Below, one piece after another: positions 7,868 through 14,792 of a stretch of 15,731 nt of DNA. The position numbers and the translations under genes are program-made. This stretch comes from JBLHKE01 sp047619485 (GTDB taxonomy: Bacteria; Verrucomicrobiota; Verrucomicrobiia; Verrucomicrobiales; DEV007). The notes below the pieces were generated by a model, which saw nothing but the letters and a program-made list of their open reading frames with translations, did not search any database and was not told the origin of the DNA. The stretch covers positions 1 to 15,731 of the forward strand of contig JBLHKE010000092.1 in NCBI GenBank assembly GCA_047619485.1, given 5' to 3'. The number at the start of each line of letters is the position of its first letter. The first letter of the stretch is position 1.

Positions 7868-9007
7868 CTACTTCTTTGAGGCTGCGTATTCCTTGGTGAG
7901 GCTCGGGTCGAGGTAGGTCTTGAAGTCGACCGGCTTCTCGTAGACTTCGAACTTCACGTTGAAGTCGTCCGAGTACTTGGTAGAGCCGTAGATCGACTCG
8001 AGGCCGTCGGCTTCACCCCAGATCTTTAGCGCCTCGTCGAGCGACAAAATGTAGGTGCCGTCGAGGAATGGTTCGTACTCGTCCGGGCTGAGTTTCACAC
8101 GTGCAGAGAGGATGGCGAGCACCTCGTCGGTCTTGTCTTCGTCCTTGATGAAGTCGACCACGCGATACCAAACAGAGACCACCTTCGCCCAGTCGGCGCG
8201 GCGCGCTTTGTAGCTCTCGGGGCTGACAAACAAGCAATCGTAAATCAGGCCGGGTGAGTCTTTGGACGAGTAAATCGGCTTTGACCCCGGAACCTGCTTG
8301 AGCGCGGTGCCGGAACTTGGCTGCCAGGCACAGATGGCGGAGATCTCGTCAGATTTCAGAACCTGTGGCGTGTCGTTGGTCGGCGTGTTGACGATCTCGA
8401 TGTCTGAAGCAGCCATTCCTGCGTCAGCGAGACCTTTGAGGACGAGCAAGTGTGGCACGAAACCCTCTTCGAGCGCGACTTTCTTGCCTTTGAGATCGGC
8501 GAGTGTATTCAAGCCCTCCTTGGCGATGAGCATGTCGTTGCCGTTGGAGTAGTCATTGATCAACACGCAGATCGAGGGCTTCGCGGTGGCGCCGGTCACG
8601 AGCGCGTCGCCATTGGTCATGCTACAGGCGTCAAGTTTGCCCGCGCCGTAGGCTTCCATCGATGCGACGTAATCCATCCACTCGAACTGGATCTCGACGC
8701 CAGCCTCTTTGAACCAGCCCTTCTTGATCGCGATCTCCCAAGCGACCCAGCCAGGCCAGTCGCTGTAGGCGATTTTGAGCGGTGTTTTGGCAGGCGTCGG
8801 ATCTGCCTTTGGTATTGGAGCAGGTTCGGGTTTTGGTTCCGGTTTTGCTGCCTCAGTGGTCTTCGGGGCAGGGGATGGTTCGCTAGCCGGAGTCTCTGTG
8901 GTATCAGGCTCCGGATCAGAACCGCCGCAGGAAGCTAGCCAGACGGTGAGGATACTTGCTGAGAGGGCTAGGACGATTCTCTTGATAGTATGGTTGGTTT
9001 TTTTCAT
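7868..9007 (-). CDS. ABC transporter substrate-binding lipoprotein, NMT1/NrtA/SsuA family
   Basis: A 379-residue protein starting at ATG 9007 (an in-frame upstream start at 9073 would precede the signal peptide). The signal peptide MKKTNHTIKR-IVLALSA ends in the lipobox LASC (Cys27), so it is a lipid-anchored exported protein. A linker rich in Pro, Glu and Lys follows (about 30-70), then the binding domain opening with LKIAYSDWPGWVAWEIAIKKG. The core ADLKGKKVALEEG and VLKGLADAG is typical of the NMT1/taurine/nitrate-binding group. Ligands of this group include nitrate, cyanate, sulfonates, pyrimidines, guanidine and hydantoin, so the substrate is open. It is the first gene of the operon, about 40 nt behind the sigma-54-like start. 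No clear Shine-Dalgarno sequence is seen. Confidence 0.93.
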   Translation of the reverse strand: MKKTNHTIKRIVLALSASILTVWLASCGGSDPEPDTTETPASEPSPAPKTTEAAKPEPKPEPAPIPKADPTPAKTPLKIAYSDWPGWVAWEIAIKKGWFKEAGVEIQFEWMDYVASMEAYGAGKLDACSMTNGDALVTGATAKPSICVLINDYSNGNDMLIAKEGLNTLADLKGKKVALEEGFVPHLLVLKGLADAGMAASDIEIVNTPTNDTPQVLKSDEISAICAWQPSSGTALKQVPGSKPIYSSKDSPGLIYDCLFVSPESYKARRADWAKVVSVWYRVVDFIKDEDKTDEVLAILSARVKLSPDEYEPFLDGTYILSLDEALKIWGEADGLESIYGSTKYSDDFNVKFEVYEKPVDFKTYLDPSLTKEYAASKK

Positions 9008-9034
9008 GCTGATTGGGGTCGGTAATACTTTTTT

Positions 9035-9050
9035 GGGATTGGGTAATCCC
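9035..9050. repeat. Hairpin at the operon start region
   Basis: GGGATT (9035-9040) and AATCCC (9045-9050) form a perfect 6-bp inverted repeat around GGGT. It overlaps the predicted transcription start on the minus strand and could act as an operator or as a leader hairpin. No T run follows it on the minus strand, so it is not a terminator for the operon. Confidence 0.45.
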
Positions 9051-9056
9051 CTATAG

Positions 9057-9073
9057 AGCAACTTCGGTGCCAA
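9057..9073 (-). promoter_or_regulatory. Sigma-54 (-24/-12) promoter of the ABC/GS-like operon
   Basis: The minus strand reads TTGGCACCGAAGTTGCT from 9073 to 9057: TGGCAC at -24 and TTGCT at -12, canonical spacing, one mismatch (C for G at the seventh position). The predicted start near 9046 gives a leader of about 40 nt before ATG 9007. The -24 element lies in one arm of a perfect 7-bp inverted repeat (GGTGCCA 9066-9072, TGGCACC 9078-9084), which could bind a regulator. Sigma-54 promoters need an AAA+ activator of the NtrC type; none is encoded in the window. Confidence 0.65.
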
Positions 9074-9120
9074 GACGTGGCACCTACGAATCTGAGCGGT
9101 TTTATCTTGAGACCCTGGAG

Positions 9121-9408
9121 ATGAACGACGGCCTCTTCATTGGGTTGCGAGGAAACGCCATGCGCGATTCAAGAACGGCTTTCGCATTGGTCACCGCATC
9201 CGTTTCCCTGTTCCTCATTTCTCAGATCCCGGAAGAATGGTATTCCCGGCTGGGGAAATTCTATCGCCAGCGTGTGGATGGAACCTTGATGAAGAACGCT
9301 AATATCAAGGGCGAGAGGCAGATAGCCCGACTTTCGGGATTCGGGGTATATTTTGATCGCGGATCCCTATTTTGTATGGTTCTCGATCTCGAGTCTTCAC
9401 TACAATGA
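9121..9408 (+). CDS. Doubtful short ORF between the operon promoter and the RAYT gene
   Basis: The stretch 9074-9461 has no recognisable gene. The best candidate is this frame of 95 codons from ATG 9121 (CTGGAG directly before it), with one hydrophobic segment (FALVTASVSLFLI) and a basic middle part. It could be a remnant of a membrane protein gene or chance. I recognise no family. Confidence 0.2.
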   Translation: MNDGLFIGLRGNAMRDSRTAFALVTASVSLFLISQIPEEWYSRLGKFYRQRVDGTLMKNANIKGERQIARLSGFGVYFDRGSLFCMVLDLESSLQ

Positions 9409-9415
9409 AGAGTTA

Positions 9416-9428
9416 AGTGTCAGACACT
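9416..9428. repeat. Palindrome before the RAYT gene
   Basis: AGTGTCAGACACT is a perfect palindrome around a central A, 33 nt before the transposase ATG. RAYT genes are usually flanked by REP-type palindromes that their protein binds, so this is a candidate cognate site or an autoregulatory operator. No second copy is seen in the window. Confidence 0.5.
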
Positions 9429-9461
9429 AAACAAAAGAGATCGACCTGCTAAAATACTGAA

Positions 9462-10508
9462 ATGAGACGATTACGATCTGCGCTACTGGGCGATGCTCCG
9501 AAAGCTAACTGCTACCATGTGGTTTCCCGCGTGGTGAACCGAGGGCTGGTTTTTGGGGATGTTGAGAAGGAGCGGTTCTTGAAGATTGTGCGTAAGCAGC
9601 TCGGGTTCAGTGGGCTGGAGTTGCTTTCTTGGTGTGTGATGGGGAATCATTTCCATCTCCTGCTGCGGGTGCCGGACAAGGAGACTGCTTTGGCCGGGTG
9701 GACTGAGGAGGATTTCATTAGCCGGCTTGGGGTACTTTCTGAAGAGAAATACACCCACGAGCTACTTGGGAATGTGAAGATGTGGCAAGGGAATGGCTGC
9801 GAGCGTCTGGTGACGGAGCTGGCTGGACGGGTGCGGAATCGTCTGTTCGATCTGTCTTCGTTTATGAAGGAGGTGAAGCAGAAATTTTCTGCTTGGTTCA
9901 ACCTGACTCACGGGCGGACGGGCACGCTCTGGGAGGATCGGTTTCGGAGTGTTTTGGTCGAAGGGACTGGCGGTTATTCTGCGGACGGCCTGAGCGGGCT
10001 GCTGGCAGTGGCGGCTTACATTGATTTGAATTCAGTGCGGGCTGGTATCGTGGATGATCCGAAGGACTATCGTTGGTGCAGCTATGCGGCGGCTGTGGCG
10101 GGGGATAAGGCGGCGCGATCGGGAATTGGAGTGTGCTTTGGGGTGGCCAAGAAGGTGTCTTGGCGTTCCGTTGGAGCGGGGTATCGGAAGCTGCTTTTTG
10201 GTGCTGGGGTGGAAGAAATCGGTGGGGTGACACCGGATGGCAAAACGCGATCGCGGCGTGGATTTACGCAGAAGGAGATCGAGGCGGTATGGAAGGCGGG
10301 CGGCAAGTTGACCTTGGCGCAGGTGCTACGTTGCCGTGTGACCTATTTTACCGAAGGAATCGCGCTCGGTGGACAAGGGTTTCTAAGATCTTGGGGTGGG
10401 GGTAATGAGACGCTTCGTCGAACGGCGAATAGTGTTAGTGGTGCAGATTTGAGTGGTCTGATGTTCCTTGGCTCGAAAAAGGAAGATGCTATTCAGGCAC
10501 CGGTGTGA
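9462..10508 (+). CDS. REP-associated tyrosine transposase (RAYT, Y1/IS200-like)
   Basis: A 348-residue protein of the Y1 transposase family. The HUH metal motif is NHFHLLLRVP (His63, His65). The catalytic tyrosine is Tyr186 in AAYIDLNSVRAG, matching the DYIYINPVKHG segment of E. coli RayT (Tyr115) by position relative to the HUH motif. GRTGTLWEDRFRSVLVEG and the start (NCYHVVSRVVNRG) are typical of RAYTs. The C-terminal third (about 210-348) is longer than in the E. coli protein and may bind DNA. RAYTs are domesticated single-copy enzymes thought to mobilise REP/BIME palindromes, and here palindromes lie on both sides. All catalytic residues are intact. No clear ribosome site precedes the ATG. 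Confidence 0.9.
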   Translation: MRRLRSALLGDAPKANCYHVVSRVVNRGLVFGDVEKERFLKIVRKQLGFSGLELLSWCVMGNHFHLLLRVPDKETALAGWTEEDFISRLGVLSEEKYTHELLGNVKMWQGNGCERLVTELAGRVRNRLFDLSSFMKEVKQKFSAWFNLTHGRTGTLWEDRFRSVLVEGTGGYSADGLSGLLAVAAYIDLNSVRAGIVDDPKDYRWCSYAAAVAGDKAARSGIGVCFGVAKKVSWRSVGAGYRKLLFGAGVEEIGGVTPDGKTRSRRGFTQKEIEAVWKAGGKLTLAQVLRCRVTYFTEGIALGGQGFLRSWGGGNETLRRTANSVSGADLSGLMFLGSKKEDAIQAPV

Positions 10509-10550
10509 TTTCTGGTATTTGGGAGGTTGGAGATGGCATTTTTGGGTTTA

Positions 10551-10566
10551 TCGGCAAGAGTGCCGA
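10551..10566. repeat. Hairpin after the RAYT gene
   Basis: TCGGCA-AGAG-TGCCGA is a perfect 6-bp stem with a 4-nt loop, 42 nt after the RAYT stop codon. No T run follows on either strand, so it is not a classical terminator. It may be a REP-like site of the neighbouring transposase. Confidence 0.45.
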
Positions 10567-10573
10567 ATTGCTA

Positions 10574-10712
10574 GGAGCCTGTCGGACTTAGGTTTTTAAC
10601 GCGCTCACAGTGCGCTATTTGGAAAAGTGAAATTGGAAAGAAGCGAATACGGGCTCCTGAGGGTGTTAGTAGATGTTAGGATCGATATCTCGGTCTAAGT
10701 CCGACAGCCTCC
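10574..10712. mobile_element. 139-bp inverted-repeat element (MITE-like)
   Basis: GGAGCCTGTCGGACTTAG (10574-10591) is the inverted copy of 10695-10712 with 17 of 18 bases matching. The roughly 100 bp between them are A/T-richer than the genes around and hold no ORF. A smaller imperfect hairpin (GCGC-TCACAGT-GCGC) lies at 10601-10615. Size, terminal repeats and lack of coding fit a non-autonomous MITE moved by some DDE transposase. A clear target duplication is not seen. It could also be a large structured repeat related to the RAYT. Confidence 0.7.
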
Positions 10713-10938
10713 TTGGAATTTGCTTTTTGCGTGGGGCGCTTGAGGGCGCCGTTGAAGGGATCGGAGATGGGAAAAAGGGGGGATGACATCGGCACGCCCC
10801 TCACTTTGCTCGGCACCACTCAAATCGGCGGCGATGGCGACGCCACGGTTCTCATCTCATGCACTCGGAGAGACGCCTCTCCCATCCTTTCCTGGCGGCA
10901 ATCCTTTGCCACTGGCGCCGGACGGGTTAAAGGAAGTG

Positions 10939-11199
10939 ATGAATGAATCCCGTTGGTCGGTCTATATCATCCGCTGTGGCGACGGCTCGCTCTACACGGG
11001 GATCGCAACTGACGTGGAGAGGCGTTTCGGAGAGCACGTTTCTCAAGGGTCGAAGGCGGCAAAATATCTGCGCGGGCGGCTGCCGCTGGAGATTGTATAT
11101 CGGAGGGAGATCGGCAGCCGCTCCGAGGCGAGCAAGGAAGAGCTGAGGATCAAGCGGATGGGGGTGAAGGGAAAGATGAGCCTTGTGGATGGCGGTTGA
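10939..11199 (+). CDS. GIY-YIG nuclease-domain protein (YhbQ/UPF0213-like)
   Basis: A single-domain protein of 86 residues. The GIY-YIG core is WSVYIIRCGDGSLYTGIATDVERRFGEH, with VYI and YTG as the two signature triplets and the conserved Arg in VERR. The helix with SEASKEELRIKRM carries the conserved Glu. This matches the small COG2827 group, whose role is uncertain (DNA nuclease activity is reported for some relatives). Reading is open further upstream, but homology starts only at SRWSVYI, so the ATG at 10939 is chosen; AGGA lies 4 nt upstream. Its 3' end overlaps, antisense, the ADP-ribosylglycohydrolase remnant. The 226 bp between the MITE-like element and this gene hold nothing I recognise. 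Confidence 0.85.
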   Translation: MNESRWSVYIIRCGDGSLYTGIATDVERRFGEHVSQGSKAAKYLRGRLPLEIVYRREIGSRSEASKEELRIKRMGVKGKMSLVDGG

Positions 11200-11390
11200 T
11201 TGCGGCGAGCCCGCTGACCCACTTTTCCGGGATGCCGTTGGCGGCGGCGAGGAGTGCGCCGAGGACGGCTCCACGGCGGCAGTTGTCGCCACACCAGTGA
11301 CATCAACCAATAGCTCAAAAACCATCACCTTCCCCGGGCTCACGTCCTCGTCAAAGCCTAGGTGCATGGCTTCGACGGCAGCCCAATTTT
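11150..11390 (-). pseudogene. ADP-ribosylglycohydrolase C-terminal remnant, frameshifted
   Basis: From 11293 down to the TGA at 11150 the minus strand encodes CGDNCRRGAVLGALLAAANG, then IPEKWVSGL. This is the C-terminal metal-binding GDN block plus helix and IPxxW typical of ADP-ribosylglycohydrolase/crystallin J1 proteins. The upstream part, AAVEAMHLGF followed by ELLVDVTGV, is in another frame; one base seems to be lost near 11295 where TGV and GDN should join. A stop lies just before AAVEAM, and no N-terminal domain (several hundred residues) is found. The gene is therefore a truncated, frameshifted fragment, likely cut off by rearrangement in this mobile-element zone. Confidence 0.65.
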
Positions 11391-11505
11391 AGAAACAAAT
11401 GTTTTCATTTCGATTCGGATCTTGCCGGTTCAGCCGGGTGATCGACGAGAGCCGCACGTCCTTCATAAGGGTGAGCCAATATATGCCGGTCGAGGCGCTC
11501 GGATT

Positions 11506-12420
11506 TCAGCGATCGAGCCACGCTTGCATCGAACGCGTCACCAGATCGGCGGCATCCTGTTGCACGAAATGCCCGGCGTTGGGAATCGTTACGAGGGTCA
11601 GGTCGCCATCCAACCAGCGCCAGGTATCGTTGAGCGCACTCGCTAGTAGAGCGGTATCGTCGAGGCCGTGGATGAGCAGCACGGGCACTTTGACTCTAAC
11701 CGTAGGTTCACCCTGCGGTGCCTCGTAGGGTTCTTTCGGATAATTCTTCTTGTAGTAGTTGAGCATCGCTTCGAAATCTGAACGCTCGAAGGCATCGATG
11801 TATCGCTTCTTCGCCTCGGGGTCTTTTACCCAGAAAGTAAGTCCCTCGGCGCTCAGTCCTTTATGGGCATCTGGTTTTTGAAACTCGCGCGCATAGGCTG
11901 CATTTTTCTGCTGTTGTGGGTTGGTCGCCAGTTCCCTCGCAAGCCCGTGTGGGTGGGGGAGGTTGAGGACGATGAGCTTCTCCGTCAGGTCCGGCTTGGA
12001 CATTGCAAAACTCCACGCAACCATCCCGCCCCAATCATGCCCACAGATGATCGCCTTTTTCTTTCCAGTTTTCTTCAGCACCGTTGCGACGTCTCTGACA
12101 AGGAGGGGCATCGCGTATTGATCGACCCCCTTGGGTTTGTCGCTGCGGTTGTATCCGCGCATGTCGATGGCGATGACGTGGCGGGTTTTAGAAAGGGAAG
12201 CCATCTGGTGGCGCCACGTGAACCAGAAATCGGGGAAGCCGTGGATCATGATCACTGGCAACCCTCCATTGTCTTCGCCTGCACTGACGTAGTGGATTTT
12301 GACCCCATCATTATCAGCGAAGTGGTGGGAGATCTCGAGTTCGCCGATGGTTTCCCGATCTTGCGCGCATGTTGTCGAGACTGAGACGAGGACTGCGAGA
12401 ATGAATGACAGCTTGAACAT
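11506..12420 (-). CDS. Secreted alpha/beta hydrolase, epoxide hydrolase-like
   Basis: A 304-residue protein from ATG 12420; upstream in-frame starts to 12519 would bury the signal peptide. Residues 1-20 (MFKLSFILAVLVSVSTTCAQ) form a signal peptide, so it acts outside the cytoplasm. The oxyanion motif is HGFPDFWFTWRHQ (60-72), the nucleophile is Asp129 in GHDWGG, the acid is probably Asp255 in GLDDTALL and the base His284 in NAGHFVQ. An Asp nucleophile with HGxPxxxxxWR indicates epoxide hydrolases, with haloalkane or fluoroacetate dehalogenases as alternatives. The lid carries tyrosines (NYYKKNY) that could activate an epoxide. It stands alone, with the ADP-ribosylglycohydrolase remnant downstream. 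The gene appears intact. Confidence 0.87.
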   Translation of the reverse strand: MFKLSFILAVLVSVSTTCAQDRETIGELEISHHFADNDGVKIHYVSAGEDNGGLPVIMIHGFPDFWFTWRHQMASLSKTRHVIAIDMRGYNRSDKPKGVDQYAMPLLVRDVATVLKKTGKKKAIICGHDWGGMVAWSFAMSKPDLTEKLIVLNLPHPHGLARELATNPQQQKNAAYAREFQKPDAHKGLSAEGLTFWVKDPEAKKRYIDAFERSDFEAMLNYYKKNYPKEPYEAPQGEPTVRVKVPVLLIHGLDDTALLASALNDTWRWLDGDLTLVTIPNAGHFVQQDAADLVTRSMQAWLDR

Positions 12421-12510
12421 GATTGTATCGTAGTTGGAATTGAGTCTTGGGCGAGTCAATACCCGAAAGGTTCGTTCCATCGATCTAGGTATCTTTGGAT
12501 TGCTCCTCGT

Positions 12511-12790
12511 ATGGTGCAATGGATCAGCCGCGGCATCATGCGGCCTTCCTGTGGTAGTAGTTTAACAGCCAACCAACTCGTCTACGCCTCCGCACGTCGG
12601 CGTCCAAGTCCGGTGGTGGCGGAGGTTCTGATAACAAGTAGCGCCGCGAGCCCTTCCCAGTGTGCCCTCAAGAATGTGGATCAACTCGGCTATCTATCAC
12701 CTGCCGAGTATACGGCAGCAAATACCCACAGAAGAAACCAAACCCAAGCCGAATTCTCATAAGGGTAGGATCAACAGATGGGGGGCAATC
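12511..12790 (+). pseudogene. Possible IS3-family transposase tail
   Basis: A frame open from 12511 ends in LGYLSPAEYTAAN (12685-12723) and stops at 12762. The block resembles the S-LGY-x-P-x-E(F/Y) end of IS3 OrfB integrase-type transposases. No DDE core is visible upstream. GGGGGGCAATC shortly after the stop (about 12780-12790) recalls the G-rich right end of IS3 elements. The evidence is one short motif, so this may be chance. Confidence 0.3.
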
Positions 12791-12816
12791 CGCCGCGATC
12801 CGTCAGCTTTGAGGTT

Positions 12817-12940
12817 GTGCGTCGCGCAAAGCGTGGCACTTCTTATCGGGTGAAAGTCCCGTTGTAATAAAAGCTAGCTGGGGTGGGCAGAAGGGCGACG
12901 CGAGCATAGCACTCACCGCGGGAGAAGATTGCTCCCGGCC
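12817..12940 (+). ncRNA. Structured segment, possibly a truncated group II intron 5' end
   Basis: The segment begins GTGCG (the group II 5' boundary is GUGYG) and folds into GTGC/GCAC (12817-12820 with 12836-12839). It continues with CGGG-TGAAAGT-CCCG (12847-12861), resembling the GUGAAAGUCC part of intron domain I, and CGGGAG-AAGATTG-CTCCCG (12919-12937). No maturase gene or domain V is visible, so at most a 5' fragment remains. It lacks the GCCACTG box needed for a cobalamin riboswitch. It is a tentative call. Confidence 0.22.
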
Positions 12941-13023
12941 ACAGTGCAATGCACCCTGCTTGCAATAGCGGCAGAAATCTGGTTCCCTGGATCAGATACT
13001 CAGTCAAATGCGTGTCTCTCTGA

Positions 13024-13326
13024 ACAGGCCTGTGCGAGAAAATCTTAATATCCCAAGAAATCGATGAGATCGTCGTGGAAATCGCAAAACTTAAGAAGCT
13101 CGAGTTCCTACGGCTCTATTTCAATAACGACTGAGGTCCCCGGCTCCGGCCCGCCGGTCTGGTGGCCCTCAAGACGATGAGCGGTCTCAAGGAGATTCAC
13201 CTAGACTTCCACGGAGGAGGCGCTTCCCCGGGGGTCGAGAAGCAGGTTCTTGAAACAATCGCAGCGGTTCGGGTCAAGACCGCTTCCGCGAGGTCTCAGA
13301 ACAGCGACGACAAAGAGGCAGAATAA
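13024..13326 (+). pseudogene. Leucine-rich-repeat protein remnant with an in-frame stop
   Basis: One frame reads IVVEIAKLKKLEFLRLYFNND (13066-13131 region), then TGA at 13132-13134, then continues without shift to RPAGLVALKTMSGLKEIHLDF and ends at TAA 13324-13326 after a polar tail (NSDDKEAE). The spacing of Leu/Ile in LxxLxxLxL and in AGLxxLxxMxxLxxIxL is that of LRR proteins common in Planctomycetota and Verrucomicrobiota. Upstream an in-frame TGA at 13021 cuts it off, so only about two repeats and the C-terminus remain. The internal TGA most simply replaces TGG or another codon by mutation. Confidence 0.5.
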
Positions 13327-13381
13327 CTGCGGTTGTGTCGCGAAGCTTGCATGGAACACCTAAGCAGGGTGGCGGTCACGG

Positions 13382-13418
13382 AAGGCTTCTTGGTGGTAAA
13401 CATCCAAAAAGCCTTTTT
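13382..13418 (+). terminator. Rho-independent terminator
   Basis: The 12-nt arms 13382-13393 and 13404-13415 pair with one mismatch (C13389 against A13408) around a 10-nt loop, and the right arm runs into TTTTT (13414-13418). It probably ended the transcript of the former LRR gene and insulates the propeller gene that starts at 13465. Confidence 0.7.
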
Positions 13419-13464
13419 CAGTTGCTCCCGGTGCGATTAGAGTCCCACACAAAGACCTACATTC

Positions 13465-14751
13465 ATGAAAACGACCCTTACGCTGATTACCCCACTCATA
13501 ACGGCCCTACAGATCCTGAGCGCATCTGCCGATCCATGGCCTTCCTGGCGCGGCGACGCCGAGGGCTCCGGCAGGACAGGCGAGACCGAATTGCCTACCA
13601 GTTGGGCACCGGACAAGAATGTGCGCTGGCGTGTCGATCTACCCGAGAGGGGAAATTCGACGCCGGTGATCAGCCGGGGAAATATTTTCGTCACCCAGGC
13701 GATTGATGCGGAAAAATTCCGCGGTTTGATGTGCTTCGACCGGACGAACGGTAAGCTGCTTTGGAAAAGGGGTGTGAGCTATGCCAAGGCCGAACGGACG
13801 CATCGCGACAATCCTTATTGCTCCGCCTCCCCCGCGACCGATGGTGTGCACGTGTTCGTCTCATACGGTTCCGCCGGGGTCGCCTGTTACGATTTCGCCG
13901 GCAAGGAAATCTGGACGCGCGACCTCGGGGTGGTCGACCACGAGTGGGGCAACTCCACTTCGCCGGTGTTGTGCGGCGATCTTTGCATCCAGTACCATGG
14001 TCCTGGAAAGGGGGCGGTGCTTGCCGCGCTTGACAAAAAATCTGGGAAGATCGTCTGGAAGCTGGAGGAGCCCGCTTGGCAGCCCGGAGAGCGCACTGAT
14101 GGCTTTCGCGGCCGCAGCGGCCGTGGGGTGATTGGCAGTTTCAGCACCCCGATCATCGTCGAAGCTGACGGACGCAAGCAGCTTGTGATGTCATTTCCGA
14201 TGGAGCTGCGCAGCTACGATCCGGCGACGGGCAAAGAACTGTGGCGCTGCGCCGGGTTGAACCCGCTCGTCTATACCTCGCCGGTGCATGACGGTGGGCT
14301 CATCGTGGCGATGGGCGGTTACTACGGCAACTCGATCGGCGTGAAGGTAGATGGGTCAGGCGACATCACCAAGACGGGGCGATTGTGGCAGGAAGTTCGC
14401 CACAAGGGAGGGATCGGTTCGGGTGTGGCAAAAGATGGGATGCTCTATTTTCAAGACAGCGGTGGTGTCGCCTACTGCATCGAAATGGAAACCGGAACGA
14501 CACTCTGGGAGGAACGCCTGCCAGGCAAAGGCAAGTCCTGGGGCTCGTTTGTCCTCGCCGGCGACCTTATCTACACGCTAAGCCAGCCCGGTGATTCGGT
14601 GGTGTTTAGAGCAGACCCTGACAAGTTCGAAGTCGTCGCCCAGAGCGATCTGAAGGAGCATACCAATTCATCCATCGCCGTCTCCGAGGGCGAGCTCTTT
14701 ATCCGTACCCACGAGGCACTCTGGTGCATCGGCGACGCTGCGAAAGATTAG
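13465..14751 (+). CDS. Secreted PQQ-like (BamB-type) beta-propeller protein
   Basis: A 428-residue protein with a signal peptide (cleavage probably after ASA, residue 22), then WPSWRG (25-30), the usual opening of exported PQQ-like proteins in Planctomycetota and Verrucomicrobiota. Repeated blade motifs with a D-x-x-x-G-K-x-x-W core are seen: CFDRTNGKLLWKR, CYDFAGKEIWTR, ALDKKSGKIVWKLE, SYDPATGKELWR and CIEMETGTTLWEE. This is the pattern of PQQ-binding-like repeats forming a 7- or 8-bladed propeller. No quinoprotein dehydrogenase active-site motif is evident, so it is more likely a binding or assembly protein than a PQQ enzyme. The ATG lies 46 nt after the terminator. Function is unknown beyond the fold. 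Confidence 0.9.
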   Translation: MKTTLTLITPLITALQILSASADPWPSWRGDAEGSGRTGETELPTSWAPDKNVRWRVDLPERGNSTPVISRGNIFVTQAIDAEKFRGLMCFDRTNGKLLWKRGVSYAKAERTHRDNPYCSASPATDGVHVFVSYGSAGVACYDFAGKEIWTRDLGVVDHEWGNSTSPVLCGDLCIQYHGPGKGAVLAALDKKSGKIVWKLEEPAWQPGERTDGFRGRSGRGVIGSFSTPIIVEADGRKQLVMSFPMELRSYDPATGKELWRCAGLNPLVYTSPVHDGGLIVAMGGYYGNSIGVKVDGSGDITKTGRLWQEVRHKGGIGSGVAKDGMLYFQDSGGVAYCIEMETGTTLWEERLPGKGKSWGSFVLAGDLIYTLSQPGDSVVFRADPDKFEVVAQSDLKEHTNSSIAVSEGELFIRTHEALWCIGDAAKD

Positions 14752-14792
14752 ATCTGTCCGACCGCCAGACCCCGATCAAGCAAGGTCGGCGC

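Noticed and set aside
10713..10938. Open frames upstream of the GIY-YIG domain (starts at 10713 and 10783)
   Set aside because: The 10713 frame has no motif. The 10783 frame is only an upstream extension of the GIY-YIG gene, and similarity begins at the ATG at 10939.
12834..12848. Further TGGCAC motif (another near 15109) as sigma-54 sites
   Set aside because: Neither has the GC dinucleotide at the required spacing, and neither lies correctly before a gene start.
12841..12865. Cobalamin riboswitch, suggested by GGTGAAAGTCCC
   Set aside because: The GCCACTG box and other conserved parts of the aptamer are missing, and no cobalamin gene follows.
13024..13326. TGA read as a sense codon throughout this genome (code 4 or 25)
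   Set aside because: Several intact genes in the window end at TGA exactly where the family ends (ahr, the GS-overlapping creatininase, DUF1080), so TGA is a normal stop here.
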